Part shown: one piece after another, positions 21,244 to 30,577 of the stretch
Numbering within the stretch: the stretch's first letter is position 1
Layout of the letters: each line of letters begins with the position of its first letter
From: Cesiribacter sp. SM1
GTDB taxonomy: Bacteria > Bacteroidota > Bacteroidia > Cytophagales > Cyclobacteriaceae
Assembly: GCF_020178975.1 (NCBI RefSeq)
Contig: NZ_JAHXBU010000091.1
Location: 248,001-312,000, forward strand
Length of the DNA stretch: 64,000 nt
Direction: 5' to 3'
Program-made: the position numbers and the translations under genes
The notes under the pieces: model-generated
Seen by the model: only the letters and a program-made list of their open reading frames with translations
The model's database searches: none
Told to the model about the DNA's origin: nothing

Positions 21244-23658
21244 TTAGTCTACAGTAAGGCTCACCTCCTGGGGCTTTAAGCCACTGGATTGAAAGGAAAT
21301 GTTTACTTTTCCCGGTTTATGCTGACTTTGTACATATGCCAGCAGCTTTCCATGCTGTGCTTTCCTTTTGTTGGACCTGTAATCTTCGTGGCTCGTGAGG
21401 CTGCCGCTTTCCAGCCCCAGCAGTTTTGCAGGCCCCTCTACGGCAACAATAATCTCGTTATCTGCAGCATATACAGGATTACCCTCTTTATCTACTACCA
21501 TAACTTCCAGCTGTGCCAGTTCTTTGTTAGCAGCATTCAATTGCTTTTTATCTGCCACAACCTTAATGGCATAGGGTTCACCAGCAGTTTTAAGGGCATG
21601 GGTACTTACTTCTTTTCCGGCATTATATCCTTTAACCAGTAAGGTTCCCGGCTGATAGGCTACATCCCACTGAATAACCCTTCCGGTTGCATCTGAAAGC
21701 TTTTTCCGGCCTAAGGATTTTCCATTGAGAAATAGTTCGGCTTCCTCGCAATTGGTGTAGCTGCTTACCCTTACCTGTTCGCCAGTCGGCCAGTTCCAGT
21801 GTGGGGCCGGATTCCGGCCCCTTCTTTCTTCTTCTTTCGGTATTTCCGAAGTTCCAATGTAGATCATGGGTTCGCTGGCCCAGAGGCTTTGCCGAAAGTA
21901 GTAGTCTGGTTTGGGAAAACCTGCCATATCCAGGATACCGGCACCACTGCTGCGGCTTGGCCAGCTTCTGGCTTCTCCCAGAAAGTCAAAGGCCGTCCAG
22001 ATAAATTGCGATGAGATGTAAGGGTTGTTTTCCACGGCAAGCCATGCCTCGAGGGCATCGCCATTTTCGCTGCCATAAATAATTCTGTTGGGGTATTTCC
22101 GGTGATCTTCCTCGTAACGATATTCCTGATAATTGTAGCCTACAATATCAAGCGCATCTGGATAACTGGTATGGTTAGACATGGCTACCCCGGCCAAAGC
22201 AGCTGTTACCGGGCGGGTGGTATCCCACTTCTTGGCTTCCTTCACCAGCATCTCTGCGATTTCGCCCAACCTGCTGGCAGGCGGATTACCGGGTACATAT
22301 CCTTTTCCATAAATTTGAGGATTGCGCCCTTCATCGAGTACCGGGTGGGTGTAAGGGTCGTTAGGGTAATCTATTTCGTTGCCAATACTCCACATGATGA
22401 TGGAGGGGTGATTGCGGTTACGCAGGATCATATCACGCAGATCCCGGGCAGCCCATTCTGTAAAATGCTCAAAGGCGCCATCCTTGCCGGGGGTACCCAC
22501 ATTCCAGCCCTCAATCCATTTATTTTTTCCCACCTCCCACTCATCGAAGGCTTCGTCCTGCACCAGGAAGCCCATTTTGTCGCATAAATCGTAGAGGTAA
22601 TCCTGGTGTGGGTAATGGCTCATGCGAATGGCATTGCAGCCCAGGGCTTTTAAAGACTGAAGCCTGCGCTCCCACACTTCCTGCGGCACGGCAGATCCCA
22701 GGGCGCCTGCATCCTGATGAATGCATACGCCTTTGATTTTCATGTTCTGACCATTGAGAAAAAAACCTTCGCTGGCATCGAAGCGGAACGTACGGAAGCC
22801 AACATTTTGCAGCAATTCATCTGTTGTTTGATTATTTACCGCCAGGCTTACTTTAAGCTGGTACAGATTAGGGTTTTGCGGTGACCACAGCTGTGGATCG
22901 CGGACCTGAAATTCAAGCCCTGCTTCTGTGGCTTTTCCAGCCCCCAGCGATACTGTTTTTTGCGCTTCTGCCACTGCCTGCCCCTGCTGGTTAAGCAACT
23001 GCCCTTTTACCAATACCTGCGCGGCCGCTGCCGATTTGTTTTCGAGCTTAACCGCCGCGGTGGCCTTCGCCTGTGCTGCGCTCACCTCCGGCGTGGCAAA
23101 AGCAACACCCCACTGGCTTATATGAACAGGCTCTTTTGCAATCAGGTATACATTCCGGTAAATACCAGAGCCGTTGTACCACCTGGAATCGGCTACCTTG
23201 CTGTGGTCTACCCGAACAGCAATGGTGTTTTTACCACCTTTGTTCAGGTATGGGGTAATTTCGTATTGAAAAGGAATATGGCCATTGGGCCTTTTGCCAA
23301 GGGAATGCCCGTTTATCCAAACTTCGCTGTTCTTATAAACGCCATCGAAATACAGAAAGAGGTGCTTCGCCTGGAGCTCAGGAGCAATATCAAAGGTTTT
23401 ACGGTACCAGCCTATGCCGGCGGGCAGATAGCCTGTTCCGCTTGCCCACTGATTACTGAACGGTCCTTCTACACTCCAATCGTGGGGGAGCTCCAGCGCC
23501 CGCCAGCTACTGTGGTCAAAGGCTGCTTTTTCTCCCTGGGGCACCTCCCCTTTATGAAAATACCATCCTTCGTTGAACAACTGCTTTACCCTTCCGTTTT
23601 GGGCAAAAGCGGTGCAGGCCCACAAGGCTGCAACTATGCATATGTAAAACTTTTTCAT
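21244..23658 (-). CDS. GH2 beta-galactosidase, DUF4982-type
   Basis: About 804 residues with a signal peptide (MKKFYICIVAALWACTAFA). Domains: GH2 jelly roll, Ig-like, TIM barrel, then DUF4982 and a C-terminal Ig-like domain; it lacks the long LacZ C-terminal domain. Acid/base Glu is in IIMWSIGNEIDYP (near 427) and the nucleophile Glu in IIYGSENGD (near 529). This subgroup holds exo-acting beta-galactosidases, including some active on beta-1,6- or beta-1,3-galactosyl units; the linkage cannot be read here. Being unlike its GH2 neighbour, it probably cuts a different bond. The GH30 gene upstream ends 14 bases before this start. Confidence 0.9.
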   Translation of the reverse strand: MKKFYICIVAALWACTAFAQNGRVKQLFNEGWYFHKGEVPQGEKAAFDHSSWRALELPHDWSVEGPFSNQWASGTGYLPAGIGWYRKTFDIAPELQAKHLFLYFDGVYKNSEVWINGHSLGKRPNGHIPFQYEITPYLNKGGKNTIAVRVDHSKVADSRWYNGSGIYRNVYLIAKEPVHISQWGVAFATPEVSAAQAKATAAVKLENKSAAAAQVLVKGQLLNQQGQAVAEAQKTVSLGAGKATEAGLEFQVRDPQLWSPQNPNLYQLKVSLAVNNQTTDELLQNVGFRTFRFDASEGFFLNGQNMKIKGVCIHQDAGALGSAVPQEVWERRLQSLKALGCNAIRMSHYPHQDYLYDLCDKMGFLVQDEAFDEWEVGKNKWIEGWNVGTPGKDGAFEHFTEWAARDLRDMILRNRNHPSIIMWSIGNEIDYPNDPYTHPVLDEGRNPQIYGKGYVPGNPPASRLGEIAEMLVKEAKKWDTTRPVTAALAGVAMSNHTSYPDALDIVGYNYQEYRYEEDHRKYPNRIIYGSENGDALEAWLAVENNPYISSQFIWTAFDFLGEARSWPSRSSGAGILDMAGFPKPDYYFRQSLWASEPMIYIGTSEIPKEEERRGRNPAPHWNWPTGEQVRVSSYTNCEEAELFLNGKSLGRKKLSDATGRVIQWDVAYQPGTLLVKGYNAGKEVSTHALKTAGEPYAIKVVADKKQLNAANKELAQLEVMVVDKEGNPVYAADNEIIVAVEGPAKLLGLESGSLTSHEDYRSNKRKAQHGKLLAYVQSQHKPGKVNISFQSSGLKPQEVSLTVD

Positions 23659-23671
23659 GTACATAAGTAGG

Positions 23672-25249
23672 TTACTTTATATTGCCAACAACTGTAATAA
23701 TGCTGCGGGGAGGAATGGTAAACATATCCTCTGCACGGCCCCTGCCGGCTGTGAGCGCATCGCTTTCTGAAGTCTGGTAGAAACGCAGATTCTCTACCTG
23801 AATTCCGGCGAACTCCAGCTTTACACCAACAGCTGCTATGCCTGAATTGATGATTACGCTGATGATCTGGTTGTCCTGCGGATGGGTGTAAGCCGAGAAC
23901 AGCAGGGAAGAATCGTCTACTGATAAATCAGAAGATTGCGCAGCAATTCTGACTGCTCCCGGACGTATGAAACGGCTGTAATTACCCAAAGCCCACAGGA
24001 GCTTGCTCTCGTAATAATTGCCGTTGGTCTTTTCTTTATCTACATAAACGAGTCCGTCTTTATAGTTGTAGGGCGATACACCCAGCCACCAGTGCCAGGC
24101 TGTGGCATTTGCCACCACCAGGTCGTTATGAATTACCCGGGCCAGGTAAATGGCCGGATCAATGCCTAAATTTCTACCCTCTCCTTTTATTTCACCCTCA
24201 TTATCGCCCAGGATGCAGTATTCCGACATCCAGTATTCCAGGTTCGGCACAGCCGCTACTGCTGCCGCCAACTGATTTCTTTTTTCAACAGCCTCCGGAA
24301 AAGGTGAGGTGGTAAAGTAGCTGTGTGCTGAAATAACGTTTCCTACCCTGGAAAAACCTCCGATATAGAGGGGTGAGGCTGGATTGAAAAAATCGTATAC
24401 CTGGTTGCCACGCCCCGGCCTGTCTTCTGTTGCATACAGATAGTTGATCTTGCCTGCCTCTGCTACGTCTATTTTAGTATCAATGCTTTCTTGCTCTAAC
24501 TGCTCATTCAGCTCTTTCACAATACCAAAAATTTCTTCGTTGGTGAAAGGGGTTCCCTCCTGCCCCCCATCACTCCAATCCCACTGGGGTTCGTTCACCG
24601 GGCTAAGGTACTGTATATCGATTCCCTTATCCTTCAAGCCCTTCAACACTGTTAGCAGGTAAGCCGCATAGGCTTGGTAACGGTCGGGGGCAAGGTTGGA
24701 TTTTCCGGCAGTGGCAAAAGCTTTCCCGTTCTTGTTGAGCCACACAGGCGGGCTATTTGGAAAAGCCAGGAATTTTTGAACACCTCTTTGCCTGGCCGCC
24801 TGCATAAACCACTGTTGCCCCTGCTGCCGTTGCCAGTCGTAGGTACCATCTTGCTGTAAAAAAGATTCTGCCCGTCGCCACTCATCTCCAATACCGCTGT
24901 TACTGCCCTGCTGTGCACTACCTGCTCCAATGTTAAACCTCCACAATGACAAACCAATGCCCTTTGGTTTGCCCTCAGCAGTGGTATCGGTACTGAAGAG
25001 CAGATCTGCAATGGCATTGCGTTTATCATCTGGCCAGTTACCAACAAACTGGCAGGCCCAGGCATCCGATGCACCGAAGTTATCAATGGTCTGATAGGTT
25101 TCAGCAGGATTAAGCCTGATGGTGACTGTTTTGGTGGCCATGTCATCAGGCATTCTGCCGGCTTCCTCAGAACTTAGTCCGCAGCCCCAGCACAGAAAAC
25201 AAAGTACAATAAGCAGTATGGATGCACTTATTGATGTGGTTTTTGTCAC
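23672..25249 (-). CDS. GH30 family glycosidase lipoprotein
   Basis: 525 residues. The signal peptide ends in LCFLCWGC, giving a lipid-anchored protein. The barrel starts with TYQTIDNFGASDAWACQF, the usual GH30 opening. Acid/base Glu is in LSPVNEPQWDW (near 219) and the nucleophile Glu in YWMSEYCIL (near 342). A C-terminal beta-domain ends IPPRSIITVVG, typical of GH30. GH30 includes glucosylceramidases, beta-1,6-glucanases, xylanases and endo-beta-1,6-galactanases; the two adjacent GH2 enzymes make a galactan substrate the best guess. It probably acts at the cell surface, feeding the SusC/SusD pair encoded upstream. Confidence 0.88.
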   Translation of the reverse strand: MTKTTSISASILLIVLCFLCWGCGLSSEEAGRMPDDMATKTVTIRLNPAETYQTIDNFGASDAWACQFVGNWPDDKRNAIADLLFSTDTTAEGKPKGIGLSLWRFNIGAGSAQQGSNSGIGDEWRRAESFLQQDGTYDWQRQQGQQWFMQAARQRGVQKFLAFPNSPPVWLNKNGKAFATAGKSNLAPDRYQAYAAYLLTVLKGLKDKGIDIQYLSPVNEPQWDWSDGGQEGTPFTNEEIFGIVKELNEQLEQESIDTKIDVAEAGKINYLYATEDRPGRGNQVYDFFNPASPLYIGGFSRVGNVISAHSYFTTSPFPEAVEKRNQLAAAVAAVPNLEYWMSEYCILGDNEGEIKGEGRNLGIDPAIYLARVIHNDLVVANATAWHWWLGVSPYNYKDGLVYVDKEKTNGNYYESKLLWALGNYSRFIRPGAVRIAAQSSDLSVDDSSLLFSAYTHPQDNQIISVIINSGIAAVGVKLEFAGIQVENLRFYQTSESDALTAGRGRAEDMFTIPPRSIITVVGNIK

Positions 25250-25302
25250 GATTAGGTATTTGATGATGAATAGATGGTATTTGCTGCCAGAATCAGAGAA
25301 AT

Positions 25303-25334
25303 GTTGCAGGAAAGCATAAAGCTATTCCTGCAAC
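25303..25334 (-). terminator. Stem-loop between susD and GH30 gene (attenuator or weak terminator)
   Basis: GTTGCAGGAA at 25303-25312 pairs exactly with TTCCTGCAAC at 25325-25334, with a short inner AGC/GCT extension. It lies 28 bases past the susD stop and 54 before the GH30 start. On the minus strand the stem is followed by ATTTCTC, a poor T-tract, so partial termination or mRNA protection is more likely than a full stop. Confidence 0.55.
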
Positions 25335-25361
25335 TTTCTACAATAAACCAACCAACAAAAA

Positions 25362-27065
25362 TCAATTACTATATCCGGGATTTTGCTGCAACAGATTGTT
25401 TGATGCCTGAATCTCTGATCGGGGAATCGGCAACCAGTAGTGCCTTTCCTCAAACCTGCGGCCGGCAAGCGCTACCTTTCTCTGGTAGGTGAAGGTACCG
25501 TCTGGCTGCTTCAAAATTTCAATGCCATAGGCCGGTTCATTTTCTGTTACATCTGCAATTCTCCATCTGCGTACATCATAGAAGCGATGTTCCTCAAAGG
25601 CCAGTTCTATGCGGCGTTCCTGCCGGATACGTTCGCGCATTTCTGCCTGCGAGAGCCCTTCCGGCAGCGGAGGCATTTCTACACCTGTTCTGCCCCTGAT
25701 GCTGTTGATGGCCTCATATACGCTGGCATCAGGACCTGTTGCTTCGTTTCTGGCCTCGGCATAATTCAGTAGTATTTCTGCATACCGGAAATAGATCCAG
25801 TTTTGGGTACCGGCCACTTCCCAGGGATTTTGGATGGGCAGGTCCTCGTTAACATACTTCCGCAGGTAGTAGCCAGTCTTGGAGGTATTCCAGTTGGAGG
25901 GGCCATCGTTGCTGTCTAAACCTCCGGGCAGGAAAGTTTCTACCTGGCGGTTTCGGTAAGGAGCACCGTTGAAAAGAATGGTTTCGTAAAAACGAGGGTC
26001 TCTGTTCTCGTAAGGTGCGGCTGCATGCGCAGGATTCTCCCAGTTAAATTCAGAGCCATCCAGCATGTTATAATCATCTACCAGGTTTTGCAGCGGAACA
26101 TTACCGCCCCATCCATCATAGCCGTTAGGTCCGTTGGCTATTTCCATGCGCACATGTTTGGCGTTGAGGTTATGGTACCTGGCAAAAATGATTTCTGCAT
26201 GGGTGCCAGGGGTCAGGAACAATTCGCCATAACCTCCCTGGTAGAGGCCATACATGCCCAAATCCATTACCTCTTTGGCAGCAGCAGCGGCTTTTTCCCA
26301 TTTTGCGGCATCATTTACACCACCTGTGTACAGGGGGCTTGCAGCATACAGCAGCAGCCTTGCCTTTAAGGCCAGAGCGGCTCCTTTGGTAGCCCGGCCC
26401 AGCTCCCAGTCTCCTTCGTTGTTCAGGGGCAGCCCGCTGCCAGCCTCATCGAGTTGCTGAACGGCATAGTTAATACTTTCTTCAATTGTGGCTCTTCTGA
26501 AAAGCTCTGGATCTGTGAAATCCTCTCCCAGCTGGGTTACCCTGTCGCCCATCAGCACCACACCACCGTAGTTACGAATCAGGTCGTGATATCGAAAAGC
26601 CCTGATAAATTTCAGCTCGGCAATCAGCTTGTTTTTGCGGCTTTGGCTCATCGGCACCTGGTCAATGTTCGTAAGGGCATAGTTTACTTCGCGTATGCCA
26701 CGGTAGCTCCTGCCCCAGAAGGTGCCAGCAATGCCGGTGTTCTCAGGAGAAAGGTTCCCCTGCTGAATTACCCAGGTGTTATCATCGTTGTTGTAGATAG
26801 ACTCGTCGGTAAGCGAACTCCACAACGCATACTCCAGGCCGCGGCCAAAGCCCGGTGGCACGCCCTCTGCTTCTTTATTCGTTAATCTTACGCCCATGTA
26901 CCTGTTGATCACATAAGATTCGAAGAGGGTGGAATCGGAAAGAATAGCCGCATCAGATACACGGTCCGTAGGTACCACATCCAGAAAATCGTCCTGGCAG
27001 GAGATGAAGGTGGCACAAACAACAGCAGCTATATAGAAAATATGTAAAGTCTTATTGCTTTTCAT
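25362..27065 (-). CDS. SusD/RagB family outer-membrane lipoprotein
   Basis: About 567 residues from the ATG at 27065, which opens a lipoprotein signal (MKSNKTLHIFYIAAVVCATFISC) and leaves 13 bases after susC; the ATG at 27092 would overlap susC. The SusD_like N-terminal region has TPR-type helices (AELKFIRAFRYHDLIRNYGGVVLM), and the C-terminal RagB/SusD domain contains WIYFRYAEILLNYAEARNEA and IRQERRIELAFEEHRFYDVRRW. It caps the SusC barrel and binds the glycan at the surface. It is co-transcribed with its susC. Confidence 0.95.
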   Translation of the reverse strand: MKSNKTLHIFYIAAVVCATFISCQDDFLDVVPTDRVSDAAILSDSTLFESYVINRYMGVRLTNKEAEGVPPGFGRGLEYALWSSLTDESIYNNDDNTWVIQQGNLSPENTGIAGTFWGRSYRGIREVNYALTNIDQVPMSQSRKNKLIAELKFIRAFRYHDLIRNYGGVVLMGDRVTQLGEDFTDPELFRRATIEESINYAVQQLDEAGSGLPLNNEGDWELGRATKGAALALKARLLLYAASPLYTGGVNDAAKWEKAAAAAKEVMDLGMYGLYQGGYGELFLTPGTHAEIIFARYHNLNAKHVRMEIANGPNGYDGWGGNVPLQNLVDDYNMLDGSEFNWENPAHAAAPYENRDPRFYETILFNGAPYRNRQVETFLPGGLDSNDGPSNWNTSKTGYYLRKYVNEDLPIQNPWEVAGTQNWIYFRYAEILLNYAEARNEATGPDASVYEAINSIRGRTGVEMPPLPEGLSQAEMRERIRQERRIELAFEEHRFYDVRRWRIADVTENEPAYGIEILKQPDGTFTYQRKVALAGRRFEERHYWLPIPRSEIQASNNLLQQNPGYSN

Positions 27066-27078
27066 GTTGAGGTTTAAA

Positions 27079-30000
27079 TTAAAATCTGACATTCACACCC
27101 AGGTTAATGATTCGCTGCTGCGGGTAAAACTGGCCGCTTTCGTTGTTTCCTTCCGGGTCATAATCTTTCACTTTAGTGAAGGTTAACAGGTTAAAAGCGT
27201 TGGCATATACCCGCAGGTCGGCAATGTTCACTTTTGACAGAAGCCCTGCAGGCAGGGAGTACCCCAGCTGAATGTTCTTTAAGCGAACAAAAGAGGCATC
27301 GTTTAGCCAGAAATTATTACGGTACAAACCGCCGCTGATGGCCGAAGAAGCTCTTTCATCCACGCGGGGGTAGGTTCCCTCCGGGTTGGTGGGAGACCAG
27401 CGGTTGTCGGCCCAGCTGCTGTAAAAGTTGCCGATGGTACCAGACTCAGGCAGCACGTACTGGCTTACCCTGGACTGCCCGGAGAACAGCACTGCAAAAT
27501 CAAAGTTTTTCCAGCCGGCATTCAACGACAGACCATAGGTCAGCTGCGGAATGTTGCCATATTTGGTTCTCACCATGTCGTCGGCAGTAATCTCACCATC
27601 GCCATTATAATCCTGGTAAATCAGGTCTCCTACCTTAGCGCCTGGCACAGAAGGATACTGCTCAAGATCTTCCTCGCTGCGGTAAATACCAATGGCATTG
27701 TACAGCAGGTAGGTGTAGAGGGTTCTTCCGGTTTCCTGCTGATAATCCAGTACACCAGGGGCTTCGTCTTTGAACACCAGCTCGTTTTTGGCATAGGTAA
27801 GATTACCCGATACACCCCAGCTGAAATTGCCTGTTCTGTTATAGGAAAGGGTGGTTTCCAGGCCCTTATTGTTTACTTTACCTATATTTTCTGATGGCAC
27901 CAGTGTTTCTGCATCATAAGGATTTACGATACCGCTGGTAGCAGGAATAGAGGCATTGCGGGTGGAAAGAATGTTGTTTCTTTTCTGATCAAAGTAGATC
28001 AGTTCCAGACCAAAGTTTTTCAGGAAAGTTGCATTAATGCCAATATCTGTCTTGGTGGCTACCTCCCAGGTAATATTCGGGTTGCCCAGCTTCGTCAGGT
28101 TAATGCCTGGGTACACATTATCGCCTATTACATAGAAGTTATTGAAGGAGTAGTTATCGTAGTACTGGAACTGGCCCACATTGTCGTTGCCCAGCTGCCC
28201 CCAGGAAGCCCGGAGCTTCAGGTTATTGATAAAGGAGATGTTATTCTTAAAGAAATTCTCCTCTGATATGCGCCAGCCTGCCGATACAGATGGAAAGAAT
28301 CCCCACTGGTTGTCTTTAGGAAAAATGGAGGAACCGTCTATCCTTAACTGCACCTCTGCCAGGTATTTCTCATTGTAGTCGTAGGCAATTCTGCTGATGT
28401 AGCTTCTCCTGGTAAAGTTGTAGCTGCTGCCCCAGTTGTTGTAATCGGTAGCGGCAGCTCCACCCTGCGATAATTCCGGGGTTTGGGTAGTAGGAAAATG
28501 CAGGCGGGAAGCTCCCATGGTCTGTTGCCTGAATTTACTCTGCTCATAACCAACAAAAGTATTTACGTTGTGGCTGCCAAAGTTGCGGAGGTAGTTCAGT
28601 TTTATATTGCCCACCGTCATAAACTGGTCAAAGCTCTCCTCATTCAGCTGTGCTTTACCATTGGGGCCACCGCCGGCAACTGTTTCGTCGTAGTTCCCGG
28701 TAGTGGCGTTGTACCGGTACAGTGCGTAAGGGGTTCTGAAATTTTTAGAAGTGCTGAAAGATCTGTCAGTTGAATAAAAACCGTCTAGGGAGAGTCCTTT
28801 CACCAGGGGAAGATCGTAGCGCCCCTTTAAAATACCATTGAATATGTAGGTAGGATTGCTGTGGGTACCCCCGGCACTGGTGGCCATCATGATAGGGTTC
28901 ATGTTTTCCACACCTGTAGAAGGCAGGCCATTGGGGTAACGGGCCACCACCGTAGGATATGCCCGGTAAATGGAGCGAAATATTGTTCCGGCACCCTCTG
29001 TCGGAAACTGCCTGTCTTCCTGACGGCCGGAAAGGAACAGGCCAACGCTTAGCCTATCTGTAATATCGGCATCTATATTAGATCTGAAATTGTACTGGTT
29101 GTACTCTGTTGCGCCGTTTTTGTACAAACCCTCCTGGAATAACTTGCCCAGGGATAAAAAGTAGTTGATTCGCTCGGTGCCACCATTTACAGAAAGATTG
29201 TGCTGGTTCTGGAGGGCTACCCGTTGCAGGGCTTCCTGCTGCCAGTCGGTATTGGGGTAAAGAAGCGGATCGGAGCCATCCCCGAACTTTTGTATTTCCT
29301 CTTCGGTATACACCTGGTTTAAACCTCCATCCTCATTATTATAATAGGCAATCTCATTCCTGATCTGAGCATACGTGGCAGCATCGGCCATTTCAGGCAG
29401 GCGTGTGGGGGAGGAAAACCCCTGGTTAAAGGTATAGGAGATGGTTGGTTTTCCGGCTTTCCCTTTCTTGGTAGTCACCAGGATAACCCCATTTGCAGCC
29501 CGGCTGCCGTAAATAGCGGCAGAGGCATCTTTCAAAACTGTAATACTCTCAATATCGTTAGGATCCAGCCGGTCGAGGCCACCAATCTGGCCCGGCACCC
29601 CGTCTACAACTATCAGCACATCATTGTTACCGGTAGTTGCCAGGCCCCTGATGGAAAAATTAGAACCATCGTAGCCTGGTTCGCCACCGCGGTTATTGGC
29701 TATAACACCGGAAATACGGCCAGCCAGGGAGTTCGAAACGTTTGGCTGGGGGCTCTGGGTGATTTCCTTGCCCTGCACTTCCGATACAGAACCTGTAAGG
29801 GTAGCCTTCTTTTGGGTACCATAACCAACAACCACCAGCTCCTCCAGGCTTTCAACATCCTCTACCAGCGTTACATTGATGGTAGACTTGCCTCTTACGG
29901 GTACTTCCTGGCTCATATATCCAATAAAAGAAAACACCAGTACAGCATCTTCTCCCGGAACCTGCAGATTGAACCTGCCATCAGCATCTGTAACGGTTCC

Positions 30001-30171
30001 ACTTGAAGTTCCCTTCACCAGGATGGCCACGCCGGGCATACCTTCTCCGGAGGCCTGCTCCACCACAGTACCATTCACTGTTAGTCCCTGCGCAAACGAA
30101 GTCGCAATCGTATGCATGAAAAGACATAAAAATAGAATGTACTTTTTCTTTGTTAGTAGTTTTTCTTTCAT
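27079..30171 (-). CDS. SusC/RagA family TonB-dependent transporter
   Basis: 1030 residues with a signal peptide, a carboxypeptidase-like beta-domain (VNGTVVEQASGEGMPGVAI ... FIGYMSQEVPV), the TonB box region LEELVVVGYGTQKKATLTGS, a plug (IRGLATTGNNDVLIVVDGV) and a 22-strand barrel ending INLGVNVRF with a terminal Phe. It imports oligosaccharides across the outer membrane using TonB energy. It has no STN domain, so it is not itself a sigma-signalling receptor, unlike the SusC at 46938-50228. It heads the operon and is divergent from the HTCS gene. Confidence 0.96.
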   Translation of the reverse strand: MKEKLLTKKKYILFLCLFMHTIATSFAQGLTVNGTVVEQASGEGMPGVAILVKGTSSGTVTDADGRFNLQVPGEDAVLVFSFIGYMSQEVPVRGKSTINVTLVEDVESLEELVVVGYGTQKKATLTGSVSEVQGKEITQSPQPNVSNSLAGRISGVIANNRGGEPGYDGSNFSIRGLATTGNNDVLIVVDGVPGQIGGLDRLDPNDIESITVLKDASAAIYGSRAANGVILVTTKKGKAGKPTISYTFNQGFSSPTRLPEMADAATYAQIRNEIAYYNNEDGGLNQVYTEEEIQKFGDGSDPLLYPNTDWQQEALQRVALQNQHNLSVNGGTERINYFLSLGKLFQEGLYKNGATEYNQYNFRSNIDADITDRLSVGLFLSGRQEDRQFPTEGAGTIFRSIYRAYPTVVARYPNGLPSTGVENMNPIMMATSAGGTHSNPTYIFNGILKGRYDLPLVKGLSLDGFYSTDRSFSTSKNFRTPYALYRYNATTGNYDETVAGGGPNGKAQLNEESFDQFMTVGNIKLNYLRNFGSHNVNTFVGYEQSKFRQQTMGASRLHFPTTQTPELSQGGAAATDYNNWGSSYNFTRRSYISRIAYDYNEKYLAEVQLRIDGSSIFPKDNQWGFFPSVSAGWRISEENFFKNNISFINNLKLRASWGQLGNDNVGQFQYYDNYSFNNFYVIGDNVYPGINLTKLGNPNITWEVATKTDIGINATFLKNFGLELIYFDQKRNNILSTRNASIPATSGIVNPYDAETLVPSENIGKVNNKGLETTLSYNRTGNFSWGVSGNLTYAKNELVFKDEAPGVLDYQQETGRTLYTYLLYNAIGIYRSEEDLEQYPSVPGAKVGDLIYQDYNGDGEITADDMVRTKYGNIPQLTYGLSLNAGWKNFDFAVLFSGQSRVSQYVLPESGTIGNFYSSWADNRWSPTNPEGTYPRVDERASSAISGGLYRNNFWLNDASFVRLKNIQLGYSLPAGLLSKVNIADLRVYANAFNLLTFTKVKDYDPEGNNESGQFYPQQRIINLGVNVRF

Positions 30172-30577
30172 AAGCTGAAAAATTGATTGGTTTGTCTCTT
30201 CTATATTTTCTACTGTGGCTTTATGTAAGCCGTAGTTTTGAATACAGCGCTGTTCAACGATCGTTAGCTAGTATGTGCAGCAGCCGGTGTATAGTATACC
30301 CCAGGCTAAGCACAGCACTTTATGTAAATAATGCTGCTTAAATGAGCTGCCCTGTAACAGCCAGCACTGCTGTGGCTGCCCCCTGCCTGCACTATAGTTT
30401 AAGGTCTTCTGAAGATCTCTGCTCTTGGAAATTGCCGACCATCTGTTACAAACTTCAGCAAAAATTGAGCATCGGGAGGGGCAAAAAATGGCAAATGAGG
30501 GGGTACAAACTGTTCAATTATGCTTAAATTAATGCATTATATATGAGTTACCTGCTTTGCCAGGTGCTGTTCCTGAA
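30172..30577. promoter_or_regulatory. Divergent control region between susC and the HTCS gene
   Basis: 406 bases holding both promoters. A plus-strand TAGTTTTG at 30233-30240 matches the -7 consensus, with TTTC rather than TTTG about 22 bases before it. The perfect palindrome AACGATCGTT (30256-30265) and GTATAGTATAC (30289-30299) lie close together and are candidate regulator sites. The next gene's leader would be over 300 bases long if that promoter is used. These are short motifs that can occur by chance. Confidence 0.35.

Noticed and set aside
30557-30577. TTG start extending the HTCS by seven codons
   Set aside because: The ATG at 30578 directly opens a good signal peptide; the extension adds MPGAVPE, which has no role.
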